DNA of 23,749 nt from contig JAHYZB010000018.1 of the NCBI GenBank assembly GCA_019424645.1, forward strand, positions 1-23,749. Direction: 5' to 3'. This DNA is from Oxalobacter formigenes. Its GTDB lineage: Bacteria; Pseudomonadota; Gammaproteobacteria; Burkholderiales; Burkholderiaceae_D. This document shows, in pieces, positions 14,686 to 23,548 of the stretch (within the stretch, counting starts at the first letter, position 1; each line of letters opens with the position of its first letter). The notes below the pieces were generated by a model. That model made no database searches. It was not told the origin of the DNA and saw only the letters and a program-made list of their open reading frames with translations. The position numbers and the translations under genes were made by a program.

Positions 14686-15951
14686 ATGGAAATCAAAAGC
14701 TACATGACCCGGATCGGCCAACAGGCCCGGGAAGCCGCCAGCCTGATGGCGAAAGCCAATACAGCGACCAAGAACAGGGCGTTAGTGTTTATTGCCCAGG
14801 CGATACGCCGGGAAGTCGCCCTTTTGCGCGCAGCGAACCTGAAAGATCTTGATATCGCGAAAGACAATGGCCTTGAAGCGGCACTTCTGGACCGGTTGAC
14901 CCTGTCGGAGAAGGCAATCGAGACGATGGCAACCGGTCTTGAACAGATTGCGTCTCTGGATGACCCGATTGGGGCAATTTCAAACCTCAAGCTGCTTCCA
15001 TCCGGCATTCAGGTTGGACAGATGCGTGTGCCACTCGGTGTCATTGGCATCATTTACGAGGCCCGGCCGAATGTAACAGTCGATGCGGCGGGCTTGTGCA
15101 TCAAAAGCGGCAACGCCACCATTTTGCGGGGCGGTTCGGAAGCCATTCACTGCAATCAGGCTCTTGCCGGTCTCGTCAGGGAAGGCCTTGCCAAAGCCGG
15201 GCTGCCCGAACAGGCGGTACAGGTTGTCGAAACGACTGACCGCGCCGCAGTTGGCGAACTGATTACGATGACGGAATACGTCGATGTCATCGTTCCCCGT
15301 GGCGGAAAAGGGTTGATTGAGCGGCTGATGCGCGAATCGAAAATCCCGATGATCAAACATCTGGATGGTATCTGCCACATCTATATCGATGACAGTGCAG
15401 ATCTCGACAAGGCAGTTGAAATCGGTTTCAACGCCAAATGCCAGCGTTACGGGACCTGCAATACCATGGAAACGCTTCTGGTATCGGAAAATGTCGCTGC
15501 CGAGGTACTCCCGCTTCTGGCAAGGCGCTATCGCGAGGAAGAAGTCGAGCTGCGATGTGACGAAAAGGCATTTCAGATAGTGAGCGATTACCCTTATCTT
15601 GCCAAAGCGACCGAAGAAGACTGGCAAACGGAATATCTCGCCCCGATACTGGCTGTCCGCGTTGTCAGCGGTCTGGATGAAGCCATCGCCCATATCAATC
15701 GGTATTCGTCCAAGCATACCGACGCTATCATTACCGAAAATTACAGCCATTCCCTGCGCTTTTTGCGGGAAGTGGATTCTTCTTCCGTCATGGTCAATGC
15801 ATCCACCCGCTTTGCCGATGGTTTTGAATACGGTCTCGGTGCAGAAATAGGCATCTCCAACGACAAACTGCATGCACGTGGCCCCGTTGGTCTTGAAGGA
15901 TTGACGTCACTGAAATATGTCGTTTTCGGACATGGCGAAATCCGCAAATAA
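14686..15951 (+). CDS. proA: Glutamate-5-semialdehyde dehydrogenase (gamma-glutamyl phosphate reductase, ProA)
   Basis: ProA reduces gamma-glutamyl phosphate with NADPH to glutamate-5-semialdehyde, the second step of proline synthesis. The 421-residue enzyme has the PLGVIGIIYEARPNVTVDAAGLCIKSGNATILRGGSEA cofactor-binding region and the catalytic motif RYGTCNTMET with C258 as nucleophile. GLEGLTSLKYVVFGHGEIR is the usual C-terminal end. I chose ATG 14686 (MEIKSYM); the open frame reaches TTG 14677. proB is not in this window. It is last in the leuS-lptE-holA-proA series. Confidence 0.97.
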   Translation: MEIKSYMTRIGQQAREAASLMAKANTATKNRALVFIAQAIRREVALLRAANLKDLDIAKDNGLEAALLDRLTLSEKAIETMATGLEQIASLDDPIGAISNLKLLPSGIQVGQMRVPLGVIGIIYEARPNVTVDAAGLCIKSGNATILRGGSEAIHCNQALAGLVREGLAKAGLPEQAVQVVETTDRAAVGELITMTEYVDVIVPRGGKGLIERLMRESKIPMIKHLDGICHIYIDDSADLDKAVEIGFNAKCQRYGTCNTMETLLVSENVAAEVLPLLARRYREEEVELRCDEKAFQIVSDYPYLAKATEEDWQTEYLAPILAVRVVSGLDEAIAHINRYSSKHTDAIITENYSHSLRFLREVDSSSVMVNASTRFADGFEYGLGAEIGISNDKLHARGPVGLEGLTSLKYVVFGHGEIRK

Positions 15952-15986
15952 ATTTTTACATCAATAACGGTCAAAAGGTAACCTGT

Positions 15987-17210
15987 ATGTCAATCACTTA
16001 TTCCTATTTCTGTCCATGTCCCCGAGGCATGGAAGCCGCGCTTGCCGAAGAACTGAAAGAAATCGCCGGAAAAAGCAAAACGCTGGCAATACACCAGACC
16101 ATTCCGGGCGGTGTCCATTGTTCGGGTAATATCGAAGATTGCTGGCTGATCAACCTGTATTCCCGTATCGCTTCACGCGTTTTGCTCAGGATTGCGCAAT
16201 CGAGTTACAAGACCGAGGAAGACATTTACAAATTGGCGGTCAAACAATCATGGGACAGCTGGTTCGATGTAGACAATACCCTGCGCATCGACATCACCGC
16301 CATCAAGTCGCCTTTGAAGAGCCTGAATTTCACGACGCTACGGATCAAGGACGGCGTTGTCGACCGTTTCCGGAGCCAGAAAGGAATTCGGCCATCCATC
16401 AACACGCATGCGCCGGATATCCGGATTGCCGGATTTCTGGATGCCCATAATGCGACCCTTTATCTGGATACGTCTGGTGAAGCACTCTTCAAGCGAGGCT
16501 GGCGCCTTGAAACGGGTGATGCACCTTTGCGTGAAAATCTGGCTGCAGGCCTGTTGAGAATATCGGGCTGGAAACCGGGTACGCCTCTTCTTGACCCGAT
16601 GTGTGGTTCAGGCACGATCCTGATTGAAGCAGCGCAGATAATGATGGGGATTCCTCCGGGATATAAACGGACTTTTTCGTTTGAAAAATTCAGCAACTTC
16701 GATGCCGCAAAATGGAAGGCACTAAAAGATGCCGTCAGGCTCAATCCGGTACCGGACGACCCGATGATATACGGAAGTGATATTTCCGGCGATATGCTGA
16801 CAATGACCCGGCATAATCTGAAGGAAGCGCGCGTCCCTTTCGACATTCCGCTGCATCAGATTGAAGCGCAGGAGATAAAAATGCCAGTAGAGAAGCCCGG
16901 CATTATCCTGACAAATCCACCGTATGGCGAACGTATCGGCGTGCGCGGCAACCGAAATCTTGAAGCCGACGAACTGGCGAGCCAGTTCTATCAGGCATTG
17001 GGAACCACACTTAAACAGCGATTTCCGAACTGGTCAGTTTTCCTGTTTACGGCAGACCTTGCCGTTCCGAAAATGCTTCGCCTGAAAGAAGCCCGGAAAA
17101 CGCCGTTTTATAATGGCCCGATTGAATGCCGCCTGTTCCGCTTCGACATGGTTTCCGGTTCAAACCGGCCACACCAGTCCAGGACGTTCTGTTCTGAAGA
17201 ACAGAAATAA
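15987..17210 (+). CDS. THUMP-domain class I SAM-dependent RNA methyltransferase, RlmL-like
   Basis: This enzyme probably methylates the N2 of a guanine in 23S rRNA (RlmL-type, m2G2445 in E. coli), using S-adenosylmethionine. The 407 residues comprise an N-terminal ferredoxin-like/THUMP region (about 1-155) and a Rossmann methyltransferase with LLDPMCGSGTILIEAA (about 200-215) and the catalytic NPPYGER motif (about 310-316). It corresponds to the N-terminal half of E. coli RlmKL; the RlmK half is absent. The ribosome binding site AAGGTAA lies just before ATG 15987. It is followed 19 bases later by pabAB, which may be co-transcribed. The exact target base is inferred from the family. Confidence 0.88.
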   Translation: MSITYSYFCPCPRGMEAALAEELKEIAGKSKTLAIHQTIPGGVHCSGNIEDCWLINLYSRIASRVLLRIAQSSYKTEEDIYKLAVKQSWDSWFDVDNTLRIDITAIKSPLKSLNFTTLRIKDGVVDRFRSQKGIRPSINTHAPDIRIAGFLDAHNATLYLDTSGEALFKRGWRLETGDAPLRENLAAGLLRISGWKPGTPLLDPMCGSGTILIEAAQIMMGIPPGYKRTFSFEKFSNFDAAKWKALKDAVRLNPVPDDPMIYGSDISGDMLTMTRHNLKEARVPFDIPLHQIEAQEIKMPVEKPGIILTNPPYGERIGVRGNRNLEADELASQFYQALGTTLKQRFPNWSVFLFTADLAVPKMLRLKEARKTPFYNGPIECRLFRFDMVSGSNRPHQSRTFCSEEQK

Positions 17211-17229
17211 TGTAATGGTTGAGGCGTAA

Positions 17230-19317
17230 GTGATTAGAACTCTGCTGATCGACAATTACGATTCCTTCACCTACAATCTTTATCATCTGATCGCAGCCGT
17301 CAACGGCTGCCCTCCGGTAGTAATAAAAAATGACGACCTGGACTGGAAACCCGAAATGGTTTATGGTTTCGACAATGTCGTCATCTCACCTGGACCGGGA
17401 CGTCCGGACAAACGGGCAGACTTCGGCATTTGTCCGGATGTGATTGCACAGAAAGATATCCCTGTTCTGGGTATCTGTCTCGGGCATCAGGGTATTTGCC
17501 AGTTTTATGGCAGCCGGATCGATCTGGCAACCGAAGCACGTCATGGCAGGAAATCCCTCGTCACACACAATGGCAGGGATATTTTCAGTAACATCCCATC
17601 CCCTTTTCCGGTTATCAGGTACCATTCTCTCGCGGTTTACGACATTCCGGACAGTCTGGAAATAACGGCACAAGCTGAAGATGGGACTATTATGGGAATC
17701 CGCCATCGATCTTTTCCCCAATGGGGAGTCCAGTTTCATCCGGAATCAATTTGTACAGAATACGGGCTGCAAATCTTCAGAAATTTCAGAAAACTGACTG
17801 ATGATCGACAAAGCGAAAAAGGTAAAGCATCTGAAAACCCGCCTTTCCCTTTCAAACCTGCTCAAGCACAAACCAAAAAAACGCAAACCAGAGTAAACCT
17901 CATTCTCCTGCACAAGCAGGTGGCGCTGGATATCGATTCCGAGACAGTTTTCGATAAATGTTTCAGACATTCCGAATACGCTATCTGGCTTGACAGCAGC
18001 CGGCAGGATTATGGTTCGGGACGTTTTTCTTACCTGTGCAAACCGGATGGAGCACTTGGACGTACCGTTTATGTGGACGTGAATGCACATTCCATCCAAG
18101 TGAGGGGCAACAATGGCAATCCGGAAACCAAGGGTAATTTTTTCGACTGGCTGGAAAGCGACCTGAATCGTTTTGAAATTGAATTGCCTGAGCTGCCTTT
18201 TGAATTCGCTCTCGGGTGGCTCGGCTATATCGGCTACGAAATGAAAGGGGATTGTGATGCCGGAAATGTCCATCGATCCTCATCCCCTGATACGGTCATG
18301 GTATTTTGCGACCGCGGCGTCGTTATAGACCATCAGGAAAAACAGGTTCACCTGCTGGCGCTTGCCCGGCATGACGATCAGCCTGAATCAAAAAAATGGT
18401 TTGAAGATACATCCCGCTTCCTTTCGGGGATTGAGCGTACCGTTCAGAAAAAACCTGATGATTTGCCGGAATCGCTTTCCCTTGAATCGCCTTTCATTCT
18501 CCGGCACGACAAGGAAAAATACCTTGGACTCATCAAAAAGAGCCAGGAATATATCCGGCAGGGTGAAACCTACGAGGTCTGCCTGACGAATATGGCAACG
18601 GCCCGTTCCGCTGCCGATCCCTGGACAGCTTACCGGATGCTTCGACGCTCCAATCCGACGCCTTACAGCGCCTATCTTCAGCTGAAAGATATTTGCATAC
18701 TGAGCTGTTCTCCCGAACGTTTCCTTGCCATTTCCAAAGATCGGATTGCCGAGTCCAAACCAATCAAGGGAACGCGAGGCCGCTCAAACGATCCCGTGGA
18801 AGACAAAAAACTTTACGAAGGACTGGTCGCGAGTGAAAAAGAGAACGCTGAAAACCTGATGATCGTCGATCTGGTGCGGCACGACCTCGGAAAAACTGCT
18901 GAACCGAACAGTGTTGAAGTCACGCGACTGTTTGCCATCGAATCATATAAAACTGTTCACCAGATGGTCAGTACCATCCGGTCGAAAATAAGGTCGGATG
19001 CCTCCCCATGCCAATGCATCCGGGATGCCTTTCCAGGTGGTTCCATGACGGGAGCGCCGAAGCTTCGGACAATGCAGATTCTTGAAAGTCTGGAGGAAGG
19101 CGTGCGCGGCATTTATTCCGGCGCTATCGGTTATTTTTCCCTGTGCGGTGCAGTGGATTTAAGTATCGTCATCCGTACACTGGTCATGTCTCATGGCAAG
19201 CTCTCGTTTGGCGTCGGTGGTGCAATTACCGCACTCTCCGATCCGGAAGAGGAATTCAATGAAATCCGGGTAAAAGCAAAAGCGTTTCTTGACCTGTTCA
19301 ATACCGATTTTACGTAA
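17230..19317 (+). CDS. pabB: Fused aminodeoxychorismate synthase, PabA-PabB
   Basis: One 695-residue polypeptide carries both subunits of aminodeoxychorismate synthase, which makes the p-aminobenzoate precursor of folate from chorismate and glutamine. The N-terminal glutaminase (about 1-185) has GICLGHQ with nucleophile C83 and the FHPE motif giving H170 and E172. After a polar, QSEKGKASE-type linker (about 188-225) comes the chorismate-binding PabB domain with PIKGT (511-515, Lys rather than the Ala of anthranilate synthase), VDLVRHDLGK and FPGGSMTGAPK. The PIKGT lysine supports PabB over TrpE. The start is GTG 17230 with GAGG at 17221-17224. pabC follows 16 bases later. Confidence 0.92.
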   Translation: MIRTLLIDNYDSFTYNLYHLIAAVNGCPPVVIKNDDLDWKPEMVYGFDNVVISPGPGRPDKRADFGICPDVIAQKDIPVLGICLGHQGICQFYGSRIDLATEARHGRKSLVTHNGRDIFSNIPSPFPVIRYHSLAVYDIPDSLEITAQAEDGTIMGIRHRSFPQWGVQFHPESICTEYGLQIFRNFRKLTDDRQSEKGKASENPPFPFKPAQAQTKKTQTRVNLILLHKQVALDIDSETVFDKCFRHSEYAIWLDSSRQDYGSGRFSYLCKPDGALGRTVYVDVNAHSIQVRGNNGNPETKGNFFDWLESDLNRFEIELPELPFEFALGWLGYIGYEMKGDCDAGNVHRSSSPDTVMVFCDRGVVIDHQEKQVHLLALARHDDQPESKKWFEDTSRFLSGIERTVQKKPDDLPESLSLESPFILRHDKEKYLGLIKKSQEYIRQGETYEVCLTNMATARSAADPWTAYRMLRRSNPTPYSAYLQLKDICILSCSPERFLAISKDRIAESKPIKGTRGRSNDPVEDKKLYEGLVASEKENAENLMIVDLVRHDLGKTAEPNSVEVTRLFAIESYKTVHQMVSTIRSKIRSDASPCQCIRDAFPGGSMTGAPKLRTMQILESLEEGVRGIYSGAIGYFSLCGAVDLSIVIRTLVMSHGKLSFGVGGAITALSDPEEEFNEIRVKAKAFLDLFNTDFT

Positions 19318-19333
19318 CTCAGGAACTGTCATC

Positions 19334-20113
19334 GTGACGAATGAATCCATTTTTCAATACACAGCAGAAAAAGAACTGGTCATTGCTGGTAAACCGGAAG
19401 AAAAGCTGCTGGTAGCCGATTCATGGCTCATCACCAATGGTTGTGTCCGTGCCTTGCATTTGCATCGGCAACGATTCTTTTCCAGTTGCATTGAACTCGC
19501 AGAATGCGATCCGTGGATGCTTTCGGATTTCTGGAATGCTGCTATCGAAACACTGCCGAAAACCGGTTCATGGTTTCCACGTATCGAACTTGCCGGAAAT
19601 TTATCCTGCCCTGTTTTCCAGATCCGCATCCGGCCTGCACCTGCCATTCATTCAACGATCAGGCTGATTGATTATAAGGGCAAGGATTTCCGGAAATTGC
19701 CCCGGCACAAAGGGCCTGATCTAATGAAATTGATATCGGCAAGAAATCAAATCGTGGAACAGGGTGCTGATGAAGCCATCCTGACAAGTTCCAAAGGATT
19801 TTTGCTGGAAGGATTGACGACCAGCATTGCATGGTGGGAAGGATCGACGTTATGCACAACCTCACCATCACGTCGCGTACTGCCGGGCGTGACCAGCCAG
19901 CTGCTCCGTGTCATTGCAGAACAGGAGAAGATTCCCTTCGCCCATCGTTTTCGAAAACCTGACGACCTGAATGGCTTTGACGTCTGGGCTGTCAACGCGC
20001 TCCACGGCATCCGTCGAGTCGTTGACTGGGAAAAATCACCTTTCCAGACGTCCAGTCATATCGACATCGATTTTTGGCGACAAAAGCTGGACAAGTTCAC
20101 AAAACCAGTGTGA
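19334..20113 (+). CDS. pabC: Aminodeoxychorismate lyase (class IV aminotransferase fold), PabC
   Basis: PabC removes pyruvate from 4-amino-4-deoxychorismate to give p-aminobenzoate. The 259-residue protein has the class IV aminotransferase signature: PLP lysine candidate K126 (in RHKGPDL), then ARNQIVEQGADEAILTSSKGFLLEGLTTSIAWWEG and the RVLPGVTSQLLRV cofactor segment. The start is GTG 19334, with AGGA at 19321-19324; the open frame extends to a TTG at 19289 that overlaps pabAB. Position directly after pabAB decides PabC over branched-chain or D-amino acid aminotransferase. It ends 11 bases from the convergent tldE gene, with no terminator between. Confidence 0.87.
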   Translation: MTNESIFQYTAEKELVIAGKPEEKLLVADSWLITNGCVRALHLHRQRFFSSCIELAECDPWMLSDFWNAAIETLPKTGSWFPRIELAGNLSCPVFQIRIRPAPAIHSTIRLIDYKGKDFRKLPRHKGPDLMKLISARNQIVEQGADEAILTSSKGFLLEGLTTSIAWWEGSTLCTTSPSRRVLPGVTSQLLRVIAEQEKIPFAHRFRKPDDLNGFDVWAVNALHGIRRVVDWEKSPFQTSSHIDIDFWRQKLDKFTKPV

Positions 20114-20124
20114 ATATTTGATAA

Positions 20125-21477
20125 TCAGACACCCGCAACGGTCATTTCCCCGATCAATATCGATCCGGATTTTTTGGCTCCACGTATCTGCGTATCCGCG
20201 CCAATAGCGACTATCTGCCTGAACATTTCTTTCAGATTTCCGGCAATCGTGATTTCCTCGACCGGATACTGGATCACTCCGTTTTCAACCCAGAATCCGG
20301 ATGCACCTCTGGAATAATCGCCGGTGACGTAATTGATGCCTTGTCCCATCAGATCGGTTACGACAAGACCTGTCCCCATCTTCTGCAGCATCGCTGCGAA
20401 ATCGTCCGTTTCTTCCGTCAGTTTCGAACTCAGGATCAGGTTATGTGAACCCCCGGCATTCCCCGTCGTTTTCATGCCCAGTTTGCGTGCGGAATAGGAA
20501 GACAGGAAATAGCCTCTCACGATACCATCCTCGACAATCTGGCGACGGCTTGTTCTGACTCCTTCATCGTCGAAAGGCGCCGAGCCGCTCGCGCCGATGA
20601 TATGTGGGTCTTCCAGCAAACCGATATGATCCGGGAAAACCGGTTTATCCATCGAATCCAGCAGGAAACTGGATTTCCGGTACAAGGCTCCACCGGAAAC
20701 CCCGTAAACAAACGAATTCAGCAAACCGATAGCAAGCGGTGCCTCGAAAAGAACGGGACATTTCCGGGTACCGATCGATCTGGCATTCAGGCGCGCAAGC
20801 GCACGTTCGGCCGCATAACGGCCGACTTCTTCAGGCGATTTGAGTTCAGCCGGATTTCGGGAAGAGGTATACCAGTAATCCCTTTGCATGTTACCGCCCG
20901 AACCTGCAATTGGTGCCACAGAAAACGAATGGCTGGAATAAGGATAACCGCCAATAAAACCGTCACTGTTGGCCGAAATGAAATGCGAGTGGCTGACATT
21001 GACACTGGCACCTTCCGTATTGGAGATTCGTTTGTCGGTTTCAAAGGCCGCGGCTTCGCAGCGTTTTGCCAGTTCAACAGCTTCTTCCGTATTGATGGGC
21101 CATCGGTAATACAGTCCGAGGTCAAGGGGATGGCGTTCAAGCATATTTGCATCCGGCAAACCCGCTGCCTCGTCCTCCGAGGTGAATGTCGCGATGTTAT
21201 AGGCCGCTTCGACGGTTTGTTTCAGGGATTCTTGCGAAAAATCGGATGTTGTCGCATTACCGCGTTTTTTTCCGACAAAAACCGTGACTCCGATTCCCTT
21301 GTCCTGATTTTTCTCAATTGTCTCGATTTCCCCCCTGTGCACACTTATAGACAGACCACTGCCTTCACTGATGCCCACGGCAGCGCCCGACGCTCCCTTT
21401 TCCCGTGCATATTTCAATACATCTTCAGCAATTTGTTTCAACTGATCGTCGGTAGACACAAAATCGGAATCGTTCAT
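20125..21477 (-). CDS. pmbA: TldE/PmbA family metalloprotease-associated protein
   Basis: TldE is the partner of TldD; the pair cleave unfolded peptides, mature microcins and modify gyrase toxins. The 450-residue length and motifs fit: ISVHRGEIETIEKNQDKGIGVTVFVGKKRG near the N-terminus, GSGGNMQRDYWYTSSRNP, PFDDEGVRTSRRQIVEDGIVRGYFLSSYSARKLGMKTTGNAGG in the middle, and LMGQGINYVTGDYSRGASGFWVENG before the C-terminus. TldE lacks the HExxH zinc site of TldD, and none is seen here. tldD is not in the window. It is divergent from darP, with 63 bases between. Confidence 0.94.
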   Translation of the reverse strand: MNDSDFVSTDDQLKQIAEDVLKYAREKGASGAAVGISEGSGLSISVHRGEIETIEKNQDKGIGVTVFVGKKRGNATTSDFSQESLKQTVEAAYNIATFTSEDEAAGLPDANMLERHPLDLGLYYRWPINTEEAVELAKRCEAAAFETDKRISNTEGASVNVSHSHFISANSDGFIGGYPYSSHSFSVAPIAGSGGNMQRDYWYTSSRNPAELKSPEEVGRYAAERALARLNARSIGTRKCPVLFEAPLAIGLLNSFVYGVSGGALYRKSSFLLDSMDKPVFPDHIGLLEDPHIIGASGSAPFDDEGVRTSRRQIVEDGIVRGYFLSSYSARKLGMKTTGNAGGSHNLILSSKLTEETDDFAAMLQKMGTGLVVTDLMGQGINYVTGDYSRGASGFWVENGVIQYPVEEITIAGNLKEMFRQIVAIGADTQIRGAKKSGSILIGEMTVAGV

Positions 21478-21505
21478 GAGATTATCTTTTTCAAGGTTCT
21501 GTTAA

Positions 21506-21524
21506 GGCTGTTATGATAGCAGCC
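21506..21524. promoter_or_regulatory. 19-bp dyad between tldE and darP
   Basis: GGCTGTTATGATAGCAGCC reads as an inverted repeat with 8 of 9 pairs matching around a central G. It overlaps TATGAT (21512-21517), a possible -10 for darP with a weak TTTCAA -35 at 21489-21494. It could be an operator for the divergent pair. Only the symmetry is directly visible. Confidence 0.45.
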
Positions 21525-21540
21525 AATAAGAAACGAGTTA

Positions 21541-22173
21541 ATGACCTTACACAGAAGTACGATTATGCCAAATTCAAACAGAGGTTCCTGCGGTTTCAAT
21601 TCCAGTGATCTGGAAGAAGAATACGACCGTCCATCCAAATCGCAATTGAAGCGCGAAATGACCGCCTTGCAAAAACTTGGCGAACAACTTGTCAATGAAT
21701 CAGCCGACCGGTTAAAACGTGTTCCCATGCCGGACAAACTGCGGGACGCCATCATGGAATGTCAGAAAATCCGGCACAACGAAGGCAGAAGAAGACAATT
21801 GCAATACGTCGGCAAGATCATGCGCTCTCTGGATGAGGAAGCCGTTACCCAGATTAACAACACGCTCGACAGCTGGAAAGGCCTGCTTAAAGCGGATACC
21901 GTTTTGATGCATGCCATCGAAAACCAGCGGGAAAAACTCTTGTCCAATAGTTCGGCGTTGACTGAATTCGTACAGCAATACCCGGCGGCTGACATCCAGC
22001 AACTGCGGACACTGATCAGAAATGCAAAAAAAGAAGCGGCTGAAAACAAACCGCCGAAATCGTACCGGGAAATTTACCGACAATTGAAGCAACTCATGTC
22101 GCCTTCATCCATTTCGAATCAGAATAGTGATGAAATTGACGAAAGTGAGGAAGCTGATGAAGAAAAATCCTGA
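21541..22173 (+). CDS. darP: Ribosome biogenesis factor DarP (YjgA, DUF615)
   Basis: DarP associates with late pre-50S ribosomal particles and helps 50S assembly. The 210-residue product has the family start EEYDRPSKSQLKREMTALQKLGEQL and the RRRQLQYVGKIMRS motif, and is basic and helical. The C-terminus is acidic (DEIDESEEADEEKS), longer than in many relatives. Two starts are possible: ATG 21541 (MTLHRS) or ATG 21565 (MPNSNRG). The stop overlaps the start region of mog by 17 bases, so the two are likely coupled. It is divergent from tldE, and the pairing tldE-darP-mog is usual in Betaproteobacteria. Confidence 0.93.
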   Translation: MTLHRSTIMPNSNRGSCGFNSSDLEEEYDRPSKSQLKREMTALQKLGEQLVNESADRLKRVPMPDKLRDAIMECQKIRHNEGRRRQLQYVGKIMRSLDEEAVTQINNTLDSWKGLLKADTVLMHAIENQREKLLSNSSALTEFVQQYPAADIQQLRTLIRNAKKEAAENKPPKSYREIYRQLKQLMSPSSISNQNSDEIDESEEADEEKS

Positions 22174-22756
22174 AGACATATCGATCGGACTGGTTTCCGT
22201 TTCGGATCGCGCCTATGAAGGAAACTATCCTGATCTGGGCATTCCTGCACTGGAAACATGGCTAGCGTCAGCCATCACATCCCGCATCTGGATCGAAAAG
22301 CGCCTGATCCCTGACGAATATGAACAGATCGAGAAAACCCTGCACGAACTGGTCGATGAAGACCGTTGTTCGCTCATCCTGACGACGGGAGGCACAGGTC
22401 CTGCCAGACGTGACCGGACACCGGATGCAACACTGTCGGTCGGCACAAGGGAAATGCCCGGATTTGGCGAACAGATGCGTCAGATCAGCCTGCATTTCGT
22501 TCCAACAGCCATTTTGTCGCGTCAGGTCGCCGTTATCTGTGAACGGCCCGAGCATGCCACCCTGATTCTTAACCTTCCCGGTCAGCCTGCCGCCATCCGC
22601 CAGACGCTGGAAGGCGTCCGGGACAAGGACGGAAACATAATCGTTCCCGGAATTTTTACCGCTGTGCCCTATTGTATCGACCTGATCGGTGGCCCGTATA
22701 TCGAAACGAATGATGCCGTTTGCAAAGCATGGCGTCCAAAAAAGGATGCATCATGA
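22157..22756 (+). CDS. mog: Molybdopterin adenylyltransferase Mog
   Basis: Mog adenylates molybdopterin before molybdate insertion, giving the molybdenum cofactor. The 199-residue protein has TTGGTGP (76-82), R-D-x-TPDAT (86-92), the HFVPTAILSRQ segment and NLPGQP (139-144), all of the Mog/MoaB fold. The length and HFVPTAILSRQ favour Mog over the shorter MoaB. I chose ATG 22157, preceded by GAGG at 22147-22150; the frame is open to GTG 22127 inside darP. A molybdoenzyme is therefore implied elsewhere in the genome. Confidence 0.92.
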   Translation: MKKNPEDISIGLVSVSDRAYEGNYPDLGIPALETWLASAITSRIWIEKRLIPDEYEQIEKTLHELVDEDRCSLILTTGGTGPARRDRTPDATLSVGTREMPGFGEQMRQISLHFVPTAILSRQVAVICERPEHATLILNLPGQPAAIRQTLEGVRDKDGNIIVPGIFTAVPYCIDLIGGPYIETNDAVCKAWRPKKDAS

Positions 22757-22833
22757 AACAGAGTGTACAAACTGATCCATTACCGGCTCTATTAACCGCC
22801 TTTTAACAATCCCATTAACCGACGAGAAAAACA

Positions 22834-23505
22834 ATGAGCTCATTTTTGCAATACAGCCAGGCCGATACCGGCCCTGACCCACAAGTCTCCGTCATCTGGA
22901 TGCATGGTCTGGGAGACCACGGTTCCAGTTTCGTGCCACTGGTAAAAGAATTCGACCTCTCTGGATGCCCCCCTATCCGTTTCATCTTTCCACACGCTCC
23001 GGAACGTAACATCACTGCTAACGGTGGCTATTTCATGCGGGCATGGTTCGATATCTACGGCGGGTTCGACGACACGGATATGGAAGATTCGGAAGGCATT
23101 ATCGAATCGCGTGACCAGATTATCATGCTGATCGAACAGGAAAAAAGAAGAGGCGTCCCGGCAGACAAAATCTTTCTGGCGGGCTTTTCACAGGGATGTG
23201 CTATGGCCCTGTACACCGGTTTATGCTATCCGGAAAAACTGGCGGGCGTTATCGGCCTGTCCGGTTATATGCCACTTATGTATTCCTTCCCTGACGACAG
23301 GAATGCGGCCAACCAGAACACGCCTGTATTCCTTGCTCATGGCACTCAGGATGAAGTCGTTCCGTTCTCACGCGCTGAAGACACCCTGAAACTGCTTGAA
23401 TCACTTGGTTACACGGTCGACTGGAACGCCTATCAAATGGGCCATACGATGTCGCTGCCTGAAGTGCAGGACCTTTCTGCCTGGCTGACCAAATTGCTGG
23501 CCTGA
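22834..23505 (+). CDS. Carboxylesterase/lysophospholipase, alpha/beta hydrolase (EstB-type)
   Basis: This is a 223-residue cytoplasmic serine hydrolase of the acyl-protein thioesterase/carboxylesterase 2 group. The triad is visible: S119 in GFSQG, D173 in GTQDEVVP and H204 in YQMGHTMS. The HGLGDHG motif (24-30) forms the oxyanion region. The N-terminus lacks a signal peptide. The natural substrate (short acyl esters, lysophospholipids or acylated proteins) cannot be told from the sequence. GAG at 22824-22826 lies 7 bases before ATG 22834. It lies 77 bases after mog; two ATTAACCG copies lie in that gap. Confidence 0.9.
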   Translation: MSSFLQYSQADTGPDPQVSVIWMHGLGDHGSSFVPLVKEFDLSGCPPIRFIFPHAPERNITANGGYFMRAWFDIYGGFDDTDMEDSEGIIESRDQIIMLIEQEKRRGVPADKIFLAGFSQGCAMALYTGLCYPEKLAGVIGLSGYMPLMYSFPDDRNAANQNTPVFLAHGTQDEVVPFSRAEDTLKLLESLGYTVDWNAYQMGHTMSLPEVQDLSAWLTKLLA

Positions 23506-23518
23506 AGCCGTTTCACTG

Positions 23519-23547
23519 ACAATCCCTGCTTTGAAGGCAGGGATTGT
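23519..23547. terminator. Hairpin terminator between the esterase gene and a convergent gene
   Basis: ACAATCCCTGC (23519-23529) and GCAGGGATTGT (23537-23547) form a perfect 11-bp stem with a 7-base loop, 13 bases after the esterase stop. The T tail is only TTTC, so intrinsic termination may be inefficient. It also ends just before the convergent gene's stop at 23549. Confidence 0.7.
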
Positions 23548-23548
23548 T

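Noticed and set aside
14980..15873. 297-codon open frame opposite proA
   Set aside because: Antisense shadow; proA is complete and typical in the other strand.
20602..21516. 304-codon plus-strand frame through tldE
   Set aside because: Antisense to a full-length TldE; low-quality composition rich in Arg, Phe and Cys, as expected for a shadow frame.
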